From CBDFKU01 sp965248975 (GTDB lineage Bacteria > Chloroflexota > Dehalococcoidia > Lucifugimonadales > JAGWBF01): a stretch of DNA of 64,000 bases. The DNA is taken from NCBI GenBank assembly GCA_965248975.1, contig CBDFKU010000018.1, positions 124,001 through 188,000 on the forward strand, in the 5' to 3' direction. Positions 34,414-42,205 of the stretch are shown piece by piece (position 1 is the stretch's first letter; the number at the start of each line of letters is the position of its first letter). The position numbers and the translations under genes were made by a program. The notes under the pieces were generated by a model. It did no database searches and was not told the origin of the DNA. It saw only the letters and a list, made by a program, of their open reading frames with translations.

Positions 34414-35211
34414 ATGTTCCAGTCCGGACCGAGGCCGAGCTTATGGAAGTCCCGTCCTATCTATGCGCGGGTCGCCATAGTAGGGTTCCTGCTGGTTGGG
34501 CTCGCCTCCGTACTGATACTTATCCCGGGCATCATCGACGAGAACGAAGCGCTTTGGGCAACCGGCCTGCTGGGCGTCATGGTATCCCTGGCCTTCGCCG
34601 GCGTGCTCCTGAAGATACGAGGATGGACCCTTATCGTTTCCGCTATACTCGGCCTGGGCGCCCTGGTGATCTACTCGGGCCATATCTTTGACTACGGCCT
34701 CTCCAACCCCGACAGCTTCTTCGATTTCGTGCCCGGCCTCCTGGCCCTCTTCGGCAGTCTGATGGCGCTGGGTGGCAGCATCGCCGCCTATATTCACGGC
34801 AGGCGGCCCAGTCCACGCACCCATGCCCTGGGAGTAGAGGTCGGGGCCTTCTGGGCCATTGGCCTGATCCTGCTCGCCGGCACCGTCGCTTCCGGGGTTC
34901 TCACCGTCTCCAGTCGGTCCACCGTTAGCGCCGAGGAGGCCCTGGGAGCGATCGTCCTGGACATGGACAAGATACAGTTCGAGCCGGATAGCCTGGAGAT
35001 CCCGGCGGAACGGGGCGTGCGGCTGCTGTTGAACAACAAGGACCTGGTCTACCACACCTTCTCCATCAAGGGGCTGGACATCAACCACGGTGTCGTAGGG
35101 CGCAATGAGCGTCTGATCCAGCTGCCGGCCCTTCGGCCGGGGACCTACGAGTACACCTGCGAGGTGCCGGGGCACGAGGACATGAAGGGCACGCTCATAG
35201 TAAGCCAGTAA
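34414..35211 (+). CDS. Membrane protein with C-terminal cupredoxin domain
   Basis: A 265-residue protein with five predicted membrane helices (about 16-40, 46-68, 71-92, 104-124 and 143-165) followed by a plastocyanin-like domain from about 180. The copper ligands appear as His in VYHTFSIKG, then Cys, His and Met in YTCEVPGHEDM. GGAGGTGAT precedes the ATG. The fold suggests an extracytoplasmic copper electron carrier anchored by a multi-helix membrane part. The fusion order is unusual and the membrane part has no clear family. Confidence 0.82.
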   Translation: MFQSGPRPSLWKSRPIYARVAIVGFLLVGLASVLILIPGIIDENEALWATGLLGVMVSLAFAGVLLKIRGWTLIVSAILGLGALVIYSGHIFDYGLSNPDSFFDFVPGLLALFGSLMALGGSIAAYIHGRRPSPRTHALGVEVGAFWAIGLILLAGTVASGVLTVSSRSTVSAEEALGAIVLDMDKIQFEPDSLEIPAERGVRLLLNNKDLVYHTFSIKGLDINHGVVGRNERLIQLPALRPGTYEYTCEVPGHEDMKGTLIVSQ

Positions 35212-35267
35212 CTACACCGGCCCGAATAGCCATATCTGCCCGAAGAATCATATCTGGAGGGGGGAAA

Positions 35268-35594
35268 GTGAGCTTTCGCGACGTGCACACACGAGGTACC
35301 AAGGAGCTGGCCCCCGGGGTCAGGACCCGCACTTTCTGGGGAGAGAATATGCTGCTATCGATGGTGGAGTTCGACCCGCACTCCGAGGTTCCCAACCACA
35401 CCCATCCCCACGAGCAGGGCGGCATGATGGTAGAGGGAGAGCTGGAGATGGGCATCGGCGGGGAGACCCGGCTGCTCAAGCCGGGAGACGTCTACATTAT
35501 ACCCGGCAACGTGGAGCATTGGGGACGGTCCGGGGCCGGGCCGGTGAGGGTGCTGGACATCTTCAGCCCCGTGCGGGAGGAGTTCAAGTACTAG
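35268..35594 (+). CDS. Cupin-domain protein
   Basis: A 108-residue small beta-barrel. Cupin motif 1 is NHTHPHEQGGMMVEGE and motif 2 is PGDVYIIPGNVEHWG, providing His and Glu metal ligands. GTG start at 35268 after GGAGGGGGG. It lies 56 bases after the cupredoxin gene. The stop overlaps by four bases the end of the converging signal-peptidase gene. Confidence 0.88.
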   Translation: MSFRDVHTRGTKELAPGVRTRTFWGENMLLSMVEFDPHSEVPNHTHPHEQGGMMVEGELEMGIGGETRLLKPGDVYIIPGNVEHWGRSGAGPVRVLDIFSPVREEFKY

Positions 35595-36202
35595 CGGATA
35601 AAGCCCCACGCACCCCGAGGCCAGTAACGGATCCAGGCCTTGCCCACCATGAGCTCTCGCGCAACTGGGCCGAAGACGCGGCTGTCGTCACTGTGCCGGC
35701 GGTTATCACCCATGACGAAGTACTGGCTGTCCTCCAGGAACCACGCCTCCGAACCGCCGTCTGCCAGGCCCTGTCCACAATGGAAACCGTGATCACCCGG
35801 GGACACCTCGCCTTCAGAACGGCCAATCTGTGTCCCGCAAAGGTAGGGCTCGGCTAGGACCTCACCGTTGATCCCGACTCGGCCAGCGACCACGTCAACC
35901 CTCTCTCCGGGCAGTCCTACGATGCGCTTGATGTAGTTCCGGCGGGGTTGTTCGGGGCGCCTCAGCACAACGACGTCGCCACGGGATGGCGCCCCCCTGC
36001 GGTACGCCAGCCGGCTTACCAGGATGTACTGGTCCATGGCGAAGTTGGGCAGCATGCTATCGCCTTTGACTACGAAACGGGCCGCCATCAGAAGGTCGGC
36101 CACGCCCCGGACCGGCCAGGACCTGAGAAGGGCATCCAGGAAGGAGCCCGGCCGGCGGGCATGAGCCGCCGGCTCGGTGGGGTAGACTCCAGTGGAGCTC
36201 AT
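35591..36202 (-). CDS. sodX: S26-family peptidase, probable NiSOD maturation peptidase
   Basis: A 203-residue signal-peptidase-I-like enzyme. Catalytic Ser is in VKGDSMLPNF and Lys in NYIKRIVGLPG; the box MGDNRRHSDDSR is present. No strong transmembrane segment is seen apart from a weak one near residue 30. It is immediately downstream of sodN on the same strand, the arrangement known for SodX, which removes the propeptide so that His1 can bind nickel. Start ATG 36202 is one of several possible. Confidence 0.82.
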   Translation of the reverse strand: MSSTGVYPTEPAAHARRPGSFLDALLRSWPVRGVADLLMAARFVVKGDSMLPNFAMDQYILVSRLAYRRGAPSRGDVVVLRRPEQPRRNYIKRIVGLPGERVDVVAGRVGINGEVLAEPYLCGTQIGRSEGEVSPGDHGFHCGQGLADGGSEAWFLEDSQYFVMGDNRRHSDDSRVFGPVARELMVGKAWIRYWPRGAWGFIR

Positions 36203-36305
36203 CTTTCTGCCTGCCGATCGCCTCTGAGCGTAATCGTGTCCCCGCCGCCTCCACCGGTGCGGCTCCTCAATGGATGCATCGATGGGGCAGCGGTGGAGAT
36301 GGATT

Positions 36306-36800
36306 CTAGGTCCCGAAGCGGACCTGGGCAACCTCGTCCTTGTAAGTTACGTTCTTGGTGGCCCAGAAGATCTCGGCGATCTTGTCCACTGTGCCGACCA
36401 GATCGTCGGCCGCGGCCTTATCCACGTTCTGCTTGTTCCTTGAGGCCAGCTTGTTAGCCTGCCAGAAGGTGGTGTGCAGGTCGGGGTACTTCTCCAGGTG
36501 GTCGGGGCGGAAGTAGTCGTGCCAGAGGATGTCCAACTCCTTCTTGCAGAGCTCGGCGTGCTCTTCCTTGACCTTGACGTACCTGCCTACGGTGTTCACG
36601 TAAGCCTGTATGGCTTCGGCCCCGGCCTGGTCCGGCATCGGCACCTCCAGGGCCTGGATCCTCATCACCATTTTGGCCACCGTCTGGGCGGCGATCTTGG
36701 CCGAGATTGGGTCGTAGATCCCACAGGGGATGTCACAGTGGGCGAGGGCTACGTCGGCTGGAAAGACCCGGTTGAGTACCTTGAAGATGCCGTTCAACAT
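36306..36800 (-). CDS. sodN: Nickel superoxide dismutase
   Basis: A 164-residue precursor. The nickel hook HCDIPCGIYD follows a 20-residue leader, MLNGIFKVLNRVFPADVALA, so His1, Cys2 and Cys6 of the mature protein are present. The rest is a helical bundle with KEEHAELCKKEL and YFRPDHLEKYPDL typical of the family. ATG at 36800 is chosen because it gives the known leader length. The enzyme converts superoxide to peroxide and oxygen without iron or manganese. Confidence 0.93.
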   Translation of the reverse strand: MLNGIFKVLNRVFPADVALAHCDIPCGIYDPISAKIAAQTVAKMVMRIQALEVPMPDQAGAEAIQAYVNTVGRYVKVKEEHAELCKKELDILWHDYFRPDHLEKYPDLHTTFWQANKLASRNKQNVDKAAADDLVGTVDKIAEIFWATKNVTYKDEVAQVRFGT

Positions 36801-36968
36801 CGTACCTTTTGCCTCCTCCGAAGAATTCATGGGTGACATTCTAACCCTTTGCCAAGATGGCCGCAACAGCTTCCCGGGAGGGCTGGACTTTGCCTCGGCG
36901 CAAAATATAAACTTACCCCTGTTGTTTTCCGGAGCAACACACCACCAGATACGGAGGAGATCGGCGAC

Positions 36969-38099
36969 ATGTACAGGGTCATATCAGCGGACGGTCATAT
37001 CGACTTCGAGTGGCTGCCTCGAGACCTCTTCGTTCGGAATGCACCAGCCCGGTTGAAGGACCGGGTGCCCCAGGTGGTCGAGACCAGGGAAGGCGTGAAA
37101 TGGATCATTGACGGCAAGGACCTGACCAGCTTCGCCTTCGGAGGGCCCGCTGTTCTAGAGCCGCCTCCCAGGGGCGTTTCCCAGCACATTGACCGGATGC
37201 ACGACGAGGGTTTCTTCATGGACGGAGCACACCCCACCACTCCAGAGTTGCGCATCCGGGACCAGGACATCGACGGCGTCGACGCCGAGGTAATCTACGG
37301 GGTCTCGGGGCTGGGCAACTTCCTCGAAGACCAGGAGATAATCCGGCTGGTTTACTCTACCTACAACGACTGGGCGGCTGAGTTCCGCAAGGCCGACCCG
37401 CAGCGCTTCGTGACCCTGGCCTGTATACCCAACGACGATCCGGAAGCCGCGGCGGCAGAGCTTCGCCGGGCGGCGAAGCTTGGCCTCAAGGGAGCCGACT
37501 TCGGGGTATCGACGGCGGGAAAACCCGTGTGGCACCGGGACTGGGATCCTCTGTGGGCGGCCGCCCAGGACTGCGACATGCCGATCTCCTTCCACACCAC
37601 CGGTCTCCCCCACAGGCTGCCCTCGGACGTGCAGATGGCCAGGGACTACCATTCACAGTACTGGGCCACGGAGATGGTGACCTTCCAGCTGGCGGGCGCC
37701 GAGTACCTCACCGGCATCGTGTTCTCGGGAGCCCTGGAGAGATTCCCGGGCATGAGGTTCGTCCTAGGGGAATGCGGACTGGGCTGGATACCCTACATCC
37801 TGGGCAGGATGGACCAGGAGTACGATGACCAGTTTCGCCACCTGAATTTCTCTATCAAGCCTAGCGAATACTGGCGGCGACAGGGCTACACCACCTTCCA
37901 ACACGAGCCTGGATTGGAGAAAGTGGTGGAGGCGGTCGGGGAAGACAACATCCTCTGGGGATCCGACTATCCCCACCTCGACGGCGTCTGGCCCGACTCC
38001 TCCAAGTTCCTCCAGGGAGACATGGCCTGCCTGGAGGAAAGGGTGAGGCAGAAGATTACCTGCGAGAACGCGGGCAGGCTCTACGGCCTGATTAAGTAG
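36969..38099 (+). CDS. Amidohydrolase-family (ACMSD-like) protein
   Basis: A 376-residue TIM-barrel amidohydrolase. It opens with ISADGHIDF (a Dxx/H-type metal site) and shows SFHTTG, GECGLGWIPYI and WGSDYPHLDG near the C-terminus. These match the amidohydrolase_2 subgroup that includes aminocarboxymuconate-semialdehyde decarboxylase and related decarboxylases. GGAGGAGATCGGCGAC precedes ATG 36969; a longer upstream reading is less likely. Divergent from sodN. Confidence 0.88.
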   Translation: MYRVISADGHIDFEWLPRDLFVRNAPARLKDRVPQVVETREGVKWIIDGKDLTSFAFGGPAVLEPPPRGVSQHIDRMHDEGFFMDGAHPTTPELRIRDQDIDGVDAEVIYGVSGLGNFLEDQEIIRLVYSTYNDWAAEFRKADPQRFVTLACIPNDDPEAAAAELRRAAKLGLKGADFGVSTAGKPVWHRDWDPLWAAAQDCDMPISFHTTGLPHRLPSDVQMARDYHSQYWATEMVTFQLAGAEYLTGIVFSGALERFPGMRFVLGECGLGWIPYILGRMDQEYDDQFRHLNFSIKPSEYWRRQGYTTFQHEPGLEKVVEAVGEDNILWGSDYPHLDGVWPDSSKFLQGDMACLEERVRQKITCENAGRLYGLIK

Positions 38100-38104
38100 A
38101 CGGC

Positions 38105-38154
38105 GTCCCTACTCACCCCTCTCCCTCTGGGAGATGGGCCGGGGGTGAAGGTCC
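38105..38154. repeat. Hairpin repeat downstream of the amidohydrolase
   Basis: CTCACCCCTCTCCCTCTGGG and GGGCCGGGGGTGAAGG can pair, forming a bidirectional hairpin between converging genes. Same family as the other CTCACCCC repeats. Confidence 0.55.
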
Positions 38155-38156
38155 AG

Positions 38157-38918
38157 TCACACCAGTTCCACCGGAGTGGCGATGCCCTCCAGATCCTGTT
38201 CGCTGGCCGGTTCCGAGGGGGCCACCCCTAACTGGTTCTCCATGAGCCAGTAGACCTGCTTCAGGTGATGGGTGCTGTGCCTAAGGATTATGTTAAGTAG
38301 CTCGACCACCGTCACCTTACCGCCGTAGTGGGCCGGCACGACCCTTTCGAAGGCCTCTCTGTTTTCGCTCTCCAAGAACTCCTTCAGGCCATCGCGGACA
38401 CCCTCTCCGTACTCGGCGATGGCCTCCGTCGTGGACACATCCTTGAGGCGCCCCCTGGAGGCGGCCATGTCCTCGGTGGTCATCGCGCCGCTCCGGTGGC
38501 TCTGCCAGGCCAACTCCGGGAAGGACAGGATGTGCAGGAGCAGCTCCCTCACGGTTTCGGGGCGCCAGGGCTCCGTCTGCTCCAGGTGGTCGGGAGATAG
38601 CTGCCGCACCGCGCGAATTGCTGCCCCCAGGACGCGGTCGTACTTGTCGGCCAGCCACTCCTCGTTGCCGGCCGGCTCCATCTCCACGTTTAGCTTCAGC
38701 GCGGAGATCAGCTTACGTGGGTAGTAGCCGACGACGGCCTCGTCCCGGTCTATTATCGTGACCGGCACCGACCTGATACCCCGGCCTTGCAGGTATTCTC
38801 GGGCTGCACTGTCGTCCGCCAGGTTGTGGTGCTCATACTGAACACCGTTGGACGCCAAAAAAGCCTCCAGCGTCCGGCAGCTGAATCACCCGGGTAAGGT
38901 GTAAAGGTCTATCTTCAT
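38157..38918 (-). CDS. Glutaredoxin-like/DinB fusion protein, probable selenoprotein (UxxC)
   Basis: One frame from the ATG at 38918 (GGAGGGTGGC upstream) to 38157, with an in-frame TGA at 38886-38888 as codon 11 of 253. The N-terminus reads M-K-I-D-L-Y-T-L-P-G-TGA-F-S-C, so the TGA stands where glutaredoxins have the first Cys of CxxC; Cys14 is kept. The fold continues with GIRSVPVTIIDRDEAVVGYY. Residues from about 95 form a DinB-like four-helix domain with LLLHILSFPE and RHSTHHLKQV giving metal-binding His. It follows recQ by 9 bases. If TGA stops translation, only the short reading from 38858 remains and lacks the redox centre. Confidence 0.8.
38850..38888 (-). promoter_or_regulatory. Candidate bacterial SECIS hairpin after TGA codon 11
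   Basis: After the TGA the mRNA reads 10 bases, then GGACGC (38875-38870), a loop region TGGAGGCTTTTTTG, then GCGTCC (38855-38850). The stem is 6 perfect bp, extendable by T-G, G-T, G-T and A-T pairs to leave a small loop starting GG about 20 bases after the TGA. This fits the spacing and the G-first loop described for bacterial SECIS elements. Confidence 0.55.
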
Positions 38919-38927
38919 GCCACCCTC

Positions 38928-41138
38928 CTATCCGTCTTGGTTCGAAGATCTCTCTATCTGCCGGAGATGGATCCTCACCAGCGCGAGCTCGTCGTAGGAG
39001 TACTCCTCACCCAGGAGCTCCCGAGCCGGCGACAGGTACTCCAGGCTTCCGGCCTTCCGAAACGCCGCCGTGATACTAGCGATGCGATCGGCCGGCGGCA
39101 ACATATGAGCGATGTCCAAGCTCTCACCAGCGGTCGTCATTCGCTCCAGGTGACCCCTGATGGTGCTGCCGGTCAGCCCGCGACAGGAGGCGATCTCGGG
39201 GACGTTCAGCTTCTCCGCCAGGAGGCGTCTGGTTTCCTCAAACGTGCCGGCCGATCCTCTGGCTGCCGCCGGCTTTTCTGCCCTTGTTGCCTGGGGCCCT
39301 TGCACCGTCCCGTTTTCCCGAACGTACTCGCGAATCACTTCCAGGAAACCCCCGCTATACCGTGCGAGCTTCACGTTCCCCACCCCTTCCACTTGGGCGA
39401 AGCTTTCGGGAGTCTGGGGCAGGTGCAACGCCATCTCTCGCAGGGCGTCGTCATGGAAGACGACGAAGGCCGGCACTCCCTGGGCGTCCGCCAGCTCCCT
39501 GCGCAGGGTGCGGAGTCGCTTCAGGAGCTCGGGATGGTATTCCAGGTCGGCATCCTCGAACGCCGGGCGGCTAGATGGCCTCGGTTCCCTTTCTACCGCG
39601 GAGAATTCTCGCTTGGGCAAGGTCAGGGTTAGCTTCTCCCGCCGCTTGAGAAACTCCATTCCGGCCTCGGTCAGAGAAACGGTCGGGTAACGGTCCCCGT
39701 TTTTAGACAGCAGCCCCCTGGCCACCAGACCAACAATGATCTCCTTGAGCTCACCCTCGCTGAAATTCCGGGCTATCCCGAACACGCTGAGCTTGTGGTG
39801 GCCCAGGTCCCTCAGCTTCTTGGACCGGGAGCCCCGCAGGACGCTGATAACGTGGCTGGCCCCGAACCTGTTATCCGTGCGGTACACCGCCGACAGGACC
39901 TTCTGGGCTATCTCGGTGGCATCCTGCTCTTCCCGTGGGGTTTGGCAGACGTCGCAGCTGCCGCAGCCGGCCTCGTGCCATTCCTCGCCGAAGTACTGGA
40001 GCAGGAACCTGCGCCGACAGGTCTGGAGCTCACTGTACTCGACCACCTGGGCCAGCTTTCGCCGGGCGGTCTCCTGTTGAATTGGGTCTTCCATCCGGTC
40101 GATATGGTAGTCCTGCTTCGTCTTGTCTGTGGGGGAGTAGAAGAGGACGCACTCGCTGGGCAGCCCGTCACGTCCGGCCCGGCCCGTTTCCTGGTAGTAA
40201 GCCTCGATGGTCTTGGGCAGGTCGAAGTGCACGACCAGGCGGACGTCCGGGACGTCCACCCCCATGCCAAAGGCGACGGTGGCGACGATGATCCGCGCCT
40301 GGCCGTGGATGAACCCGTCCTGGGTCTCCCGGCGCACCTCGGCATCCAATCCGGCATGGTAGGGCAGGGCCATCATGCCCTTCTCGGTCAGGTACGAGGC
40401 CAGGCTCTCTGTGTCTTTTCGCGTGGATCGGTACACGACGACTGATCCTTCCCGATGGCGGCGCAGAAGGTCCAGCAGGGCATCCAGCGGGCGCTCCTTG
40501 GGCAGAACCGCGTAGGCGAGGTTGGGGCGGTTGAAGCTGGACACGAAAGACCGTTCCCGTCGTAGGCCCAACTGACCGATGATGTCTCGGCGCACCTGCT
40601 CCGTGGCCGTAGCCGTCAGTGCGATGATAGGAGCCTCGGGGAACTCGTCCCGCAGACCCTTCAGGTTCCGATAGTCGGGCCTGAAATCGTGACCCCACTC
40701 CGAGATGCAGTGGGCCTCGTCGATGGCCACCAGGCTGACGGTGACGCTGTGCAGGAAGGCGCGGAACCCAGCCAGTGCGATCCGCTCCGGGGCGACGTAA
40801 AGTATCCTGAGCCGACCGTTCCTGGCCCAACTCTGGACCTCGGCCGCCTCCCGCACCGAAAGGGTGCTATTGATGTAGGCCGCCTCGACGCCGTTGGCCC
40901 TGAGGGCATCGACCTGGTCCTTCATTAGGGCGACTAAAGGTGAGACCACCAGGGTAAGCCCGTCGAGACACAGGGCGGGCAGCTGGTAGCACAGCGACTT
41001 GCCGCCCGCGGTGGGCATGAGCACCAGCGCGTCTCCGCCAGATAGGACGTGGGTTACAACCTCTTCCTGCCCCGGCCGGAAGCGGTCGTATCCGAATTGG
41101 GACTTGAGGAGCAGAAGAAGGCGGCCATCCTGGCTCAT
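38928..41138 (-). CDS. recQ: ATP-dependent DNA helicase RecQ
   Basis: A 736-residue 3'-5' helicase of the RecQ family. Walker A is LMPTAGGKSLCYQ, motif II is DEAH, and the RecQ helicase core ends in a zinc-binding domain with Cys in CRRRFLLQYF and CGSCDVC. A winged-helix region follows, then an HRDC domain beginning near LLKRLRTLRRELA. An additional C-terminal winged-helix (HTH_40-like) module occupies the last 100 residues (TFEETRRLLAEKLNVPEIA). ATG 41138 after GGGAGGTGGG. It lies downstream of hemB and upstream of the glutaredoxin/DinB gene. Confidence 0.93.
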   Translation of the reverse strand: MSQDGRLLLLLKSQFGYDRFRPGQEEVVTHVLSGGDALVLMPTAGGKSLCYQLPALCLDGLTLVVSPLVALMKDQVDALRANGVEAAYINSTLSVREAAEVQSWARNGRLRILYVAPERIALAGFRAFLHSVTVSLVAIDEAHCISEWGHDFRPDYRNLKGLRDEFPEAPIIALTATATEQVRRDIIGQLGLRRERSFVSSFNRPNLAYAVLPKERPLDALLDLLRRHREGSVVVYRSTRKDTESLASYLTEKGMMALPYHAGLDAEVRRETQDGFIHGQARIIVATVAFGMGVDVPDVRLVVHFDLPKTIEAYYQETGRAGRDGLPSECVLFYSPTDKTKQDYHIDRMEDPIQQETARRKLAQVVEYSELQTCRRRFLLQYFGEEWHEAGCGSCDVCQTPREEQDATEIAQKVLSAVYRTDNRFGASHVISVLRGSRSKKLRDLGHHKLSVFGIARNFSEGELKEIIVGLVARGLLSKNGDRYPTVSLTEAGMEFLKRREKLTLTLPKREFSAVEREPRPSSRPAFEDADLEYHPELLKRLRTLRRELADAQGVPAFVVFHDDALREMALHLPQTPESFAQVEGVGNVKLARYSGGFLEVIREYVRENGTVQGPQATRAEKPAAARGSAGTFEETRRLLAEKLNVPEIASCRGLTGSTIRGHLERMTTAGESLDIAHMLPPADRIASITAAFRKAGSLEYLSPARELLGEEYSYDELALVRIHLRQIERSSNQDG

Positions 41139-41217
41139 CGGGCACCCACCTCCCATCGTGGTTCAAAGCACTGAGGCGTCACGGTCTGTTGCCCTGGGAC
41201 TGTGTCGGGCTGCCGGA

Positions 41218-42204
41218 TCAGCCGGTGCCTTCATTGAGCAGCTTCGCCACGTCTTTGGCGTGGTAGCTCACGATGATATCGGCGCCGGCACGCTTTATCG
41301 CCGTGAGCACCTCCATCACCGCGCGCTCCTCGTCCAGCCATCCATTGCCCGCCGCGGCCTTCACCATGGAGTACTCGCCGCTAACGTTGTAGGCCGCTAT
41401 CGGGTGGTCGAACCGCTCCCGGGCCCTGGCGATGACGTCCAAGTAGGCCAGGGCGGGCTTGACCATGACGACATCGGCGCCCTCCCGGATGTCGTCCTCG
41501 ATCTCACGCATGGCCATGCGCCAGTTGCCAGGGTCCATCTGGTAGCCCATGCGGTCCCCGAATTGGGGTACCGAATCGGCCGCCACCCGGAAAGGCCCGT
41601 AGAAGGCGGAGGCGTACTTGGCGGCGTAGGAGATGATGGGGACGTCCTTGAAACCGCTGGCGTCCAGTGCGGTCCTGACGGCCCCAACCTGGCCGTCCAT
41701 CATGGCCGACGGGGCCACCACGTCGGCCCCCGCCGACGCGTGGGATACGGCTGTCTTGGCCAGCAAGGTCAGAGTCGAGTCGTTGTCCACCCTGCCGTCC
41801 TCCACCACACCGCAGTGGCCGTGGTCGGTGTACTCACAGAGGCAGACGTCGGTGATCACCAGCAGGTGGGGCACCGCCTGCTTGATCACCCGCACCGCCT
41901 CCTGGATTATGCCGTGCTCGTCGTAGGCCTCGAGGCCCAAAGGGTCCTTGGCCAGGGGTAGCCCGAAGAGCAGGACCCCCGGTATCCCCAGCTCGGCCAC
42001 TTCGGTGACCTCGGCCAGGAGGTGGTCCAGCGACAGATGATAGGACCCGGGCATGGGTGCGATCTCTTCGCGGATGCCGCGGCCATGGGTGACGAAAATG
42101 GGATAGATGAAGTCGCAAGCGGAGATGCGGGTCTCCCGGGACAGGAGCCGCAGAGGCTCCAACTCCCGCAGCCTTCGCAGCCGGACCTGGGGAAAGCTTG
42201 CCAT
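41218..42204 (-). CDS. hemB: Delta-aminolevulinic acid dehydratase (porphobilinogen synthase)
   Basis: A 328-residue enzyme joining two 5-aminolevulinate molecules to porphobilinogen. The zinc-type metal site is DVCLCEYTDHGHCG; an active-site Lys is in SYAAKYASAFYGPFR and the second in VMVKPALAYLD. Its start is 1 base after the end of cobA/hemD, so it is part of the tetrapyrrole operon. Three Cys show the zinc-dependent rather than magnesium-only type. Confidence 0.95.
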   Translation of the reverse strand: MASFPQVRLRRLRELEPLRLLSRETRISACDFIYPIFVTHGRGIREEIAPMPGSYHLSLDHLLAEVTEVAELGIPGVLLFGLPLAKDPLGLEAYDEHGIIQEAVRVIKQAVPHLLVITDVCLCEYTDHGHCGVVEDGRVDNDSTLTLLAKTAVSHASAGADVVAPSAMMDGQVGAVRTALDASGFKDVPIISYAAKYASAFYGPFRVAADSVPQFGDRMGYQMDPGNWRMAMREIEDDIREGADVVMVKPALAYLDVIARARERFDHPIAAYNVSGEYSMVKAAAGNGWLDEERAVMEVLTAIKRAGADIIVSYHAKDVAKLLNEGTG

Positions 42205-42205
42205 T

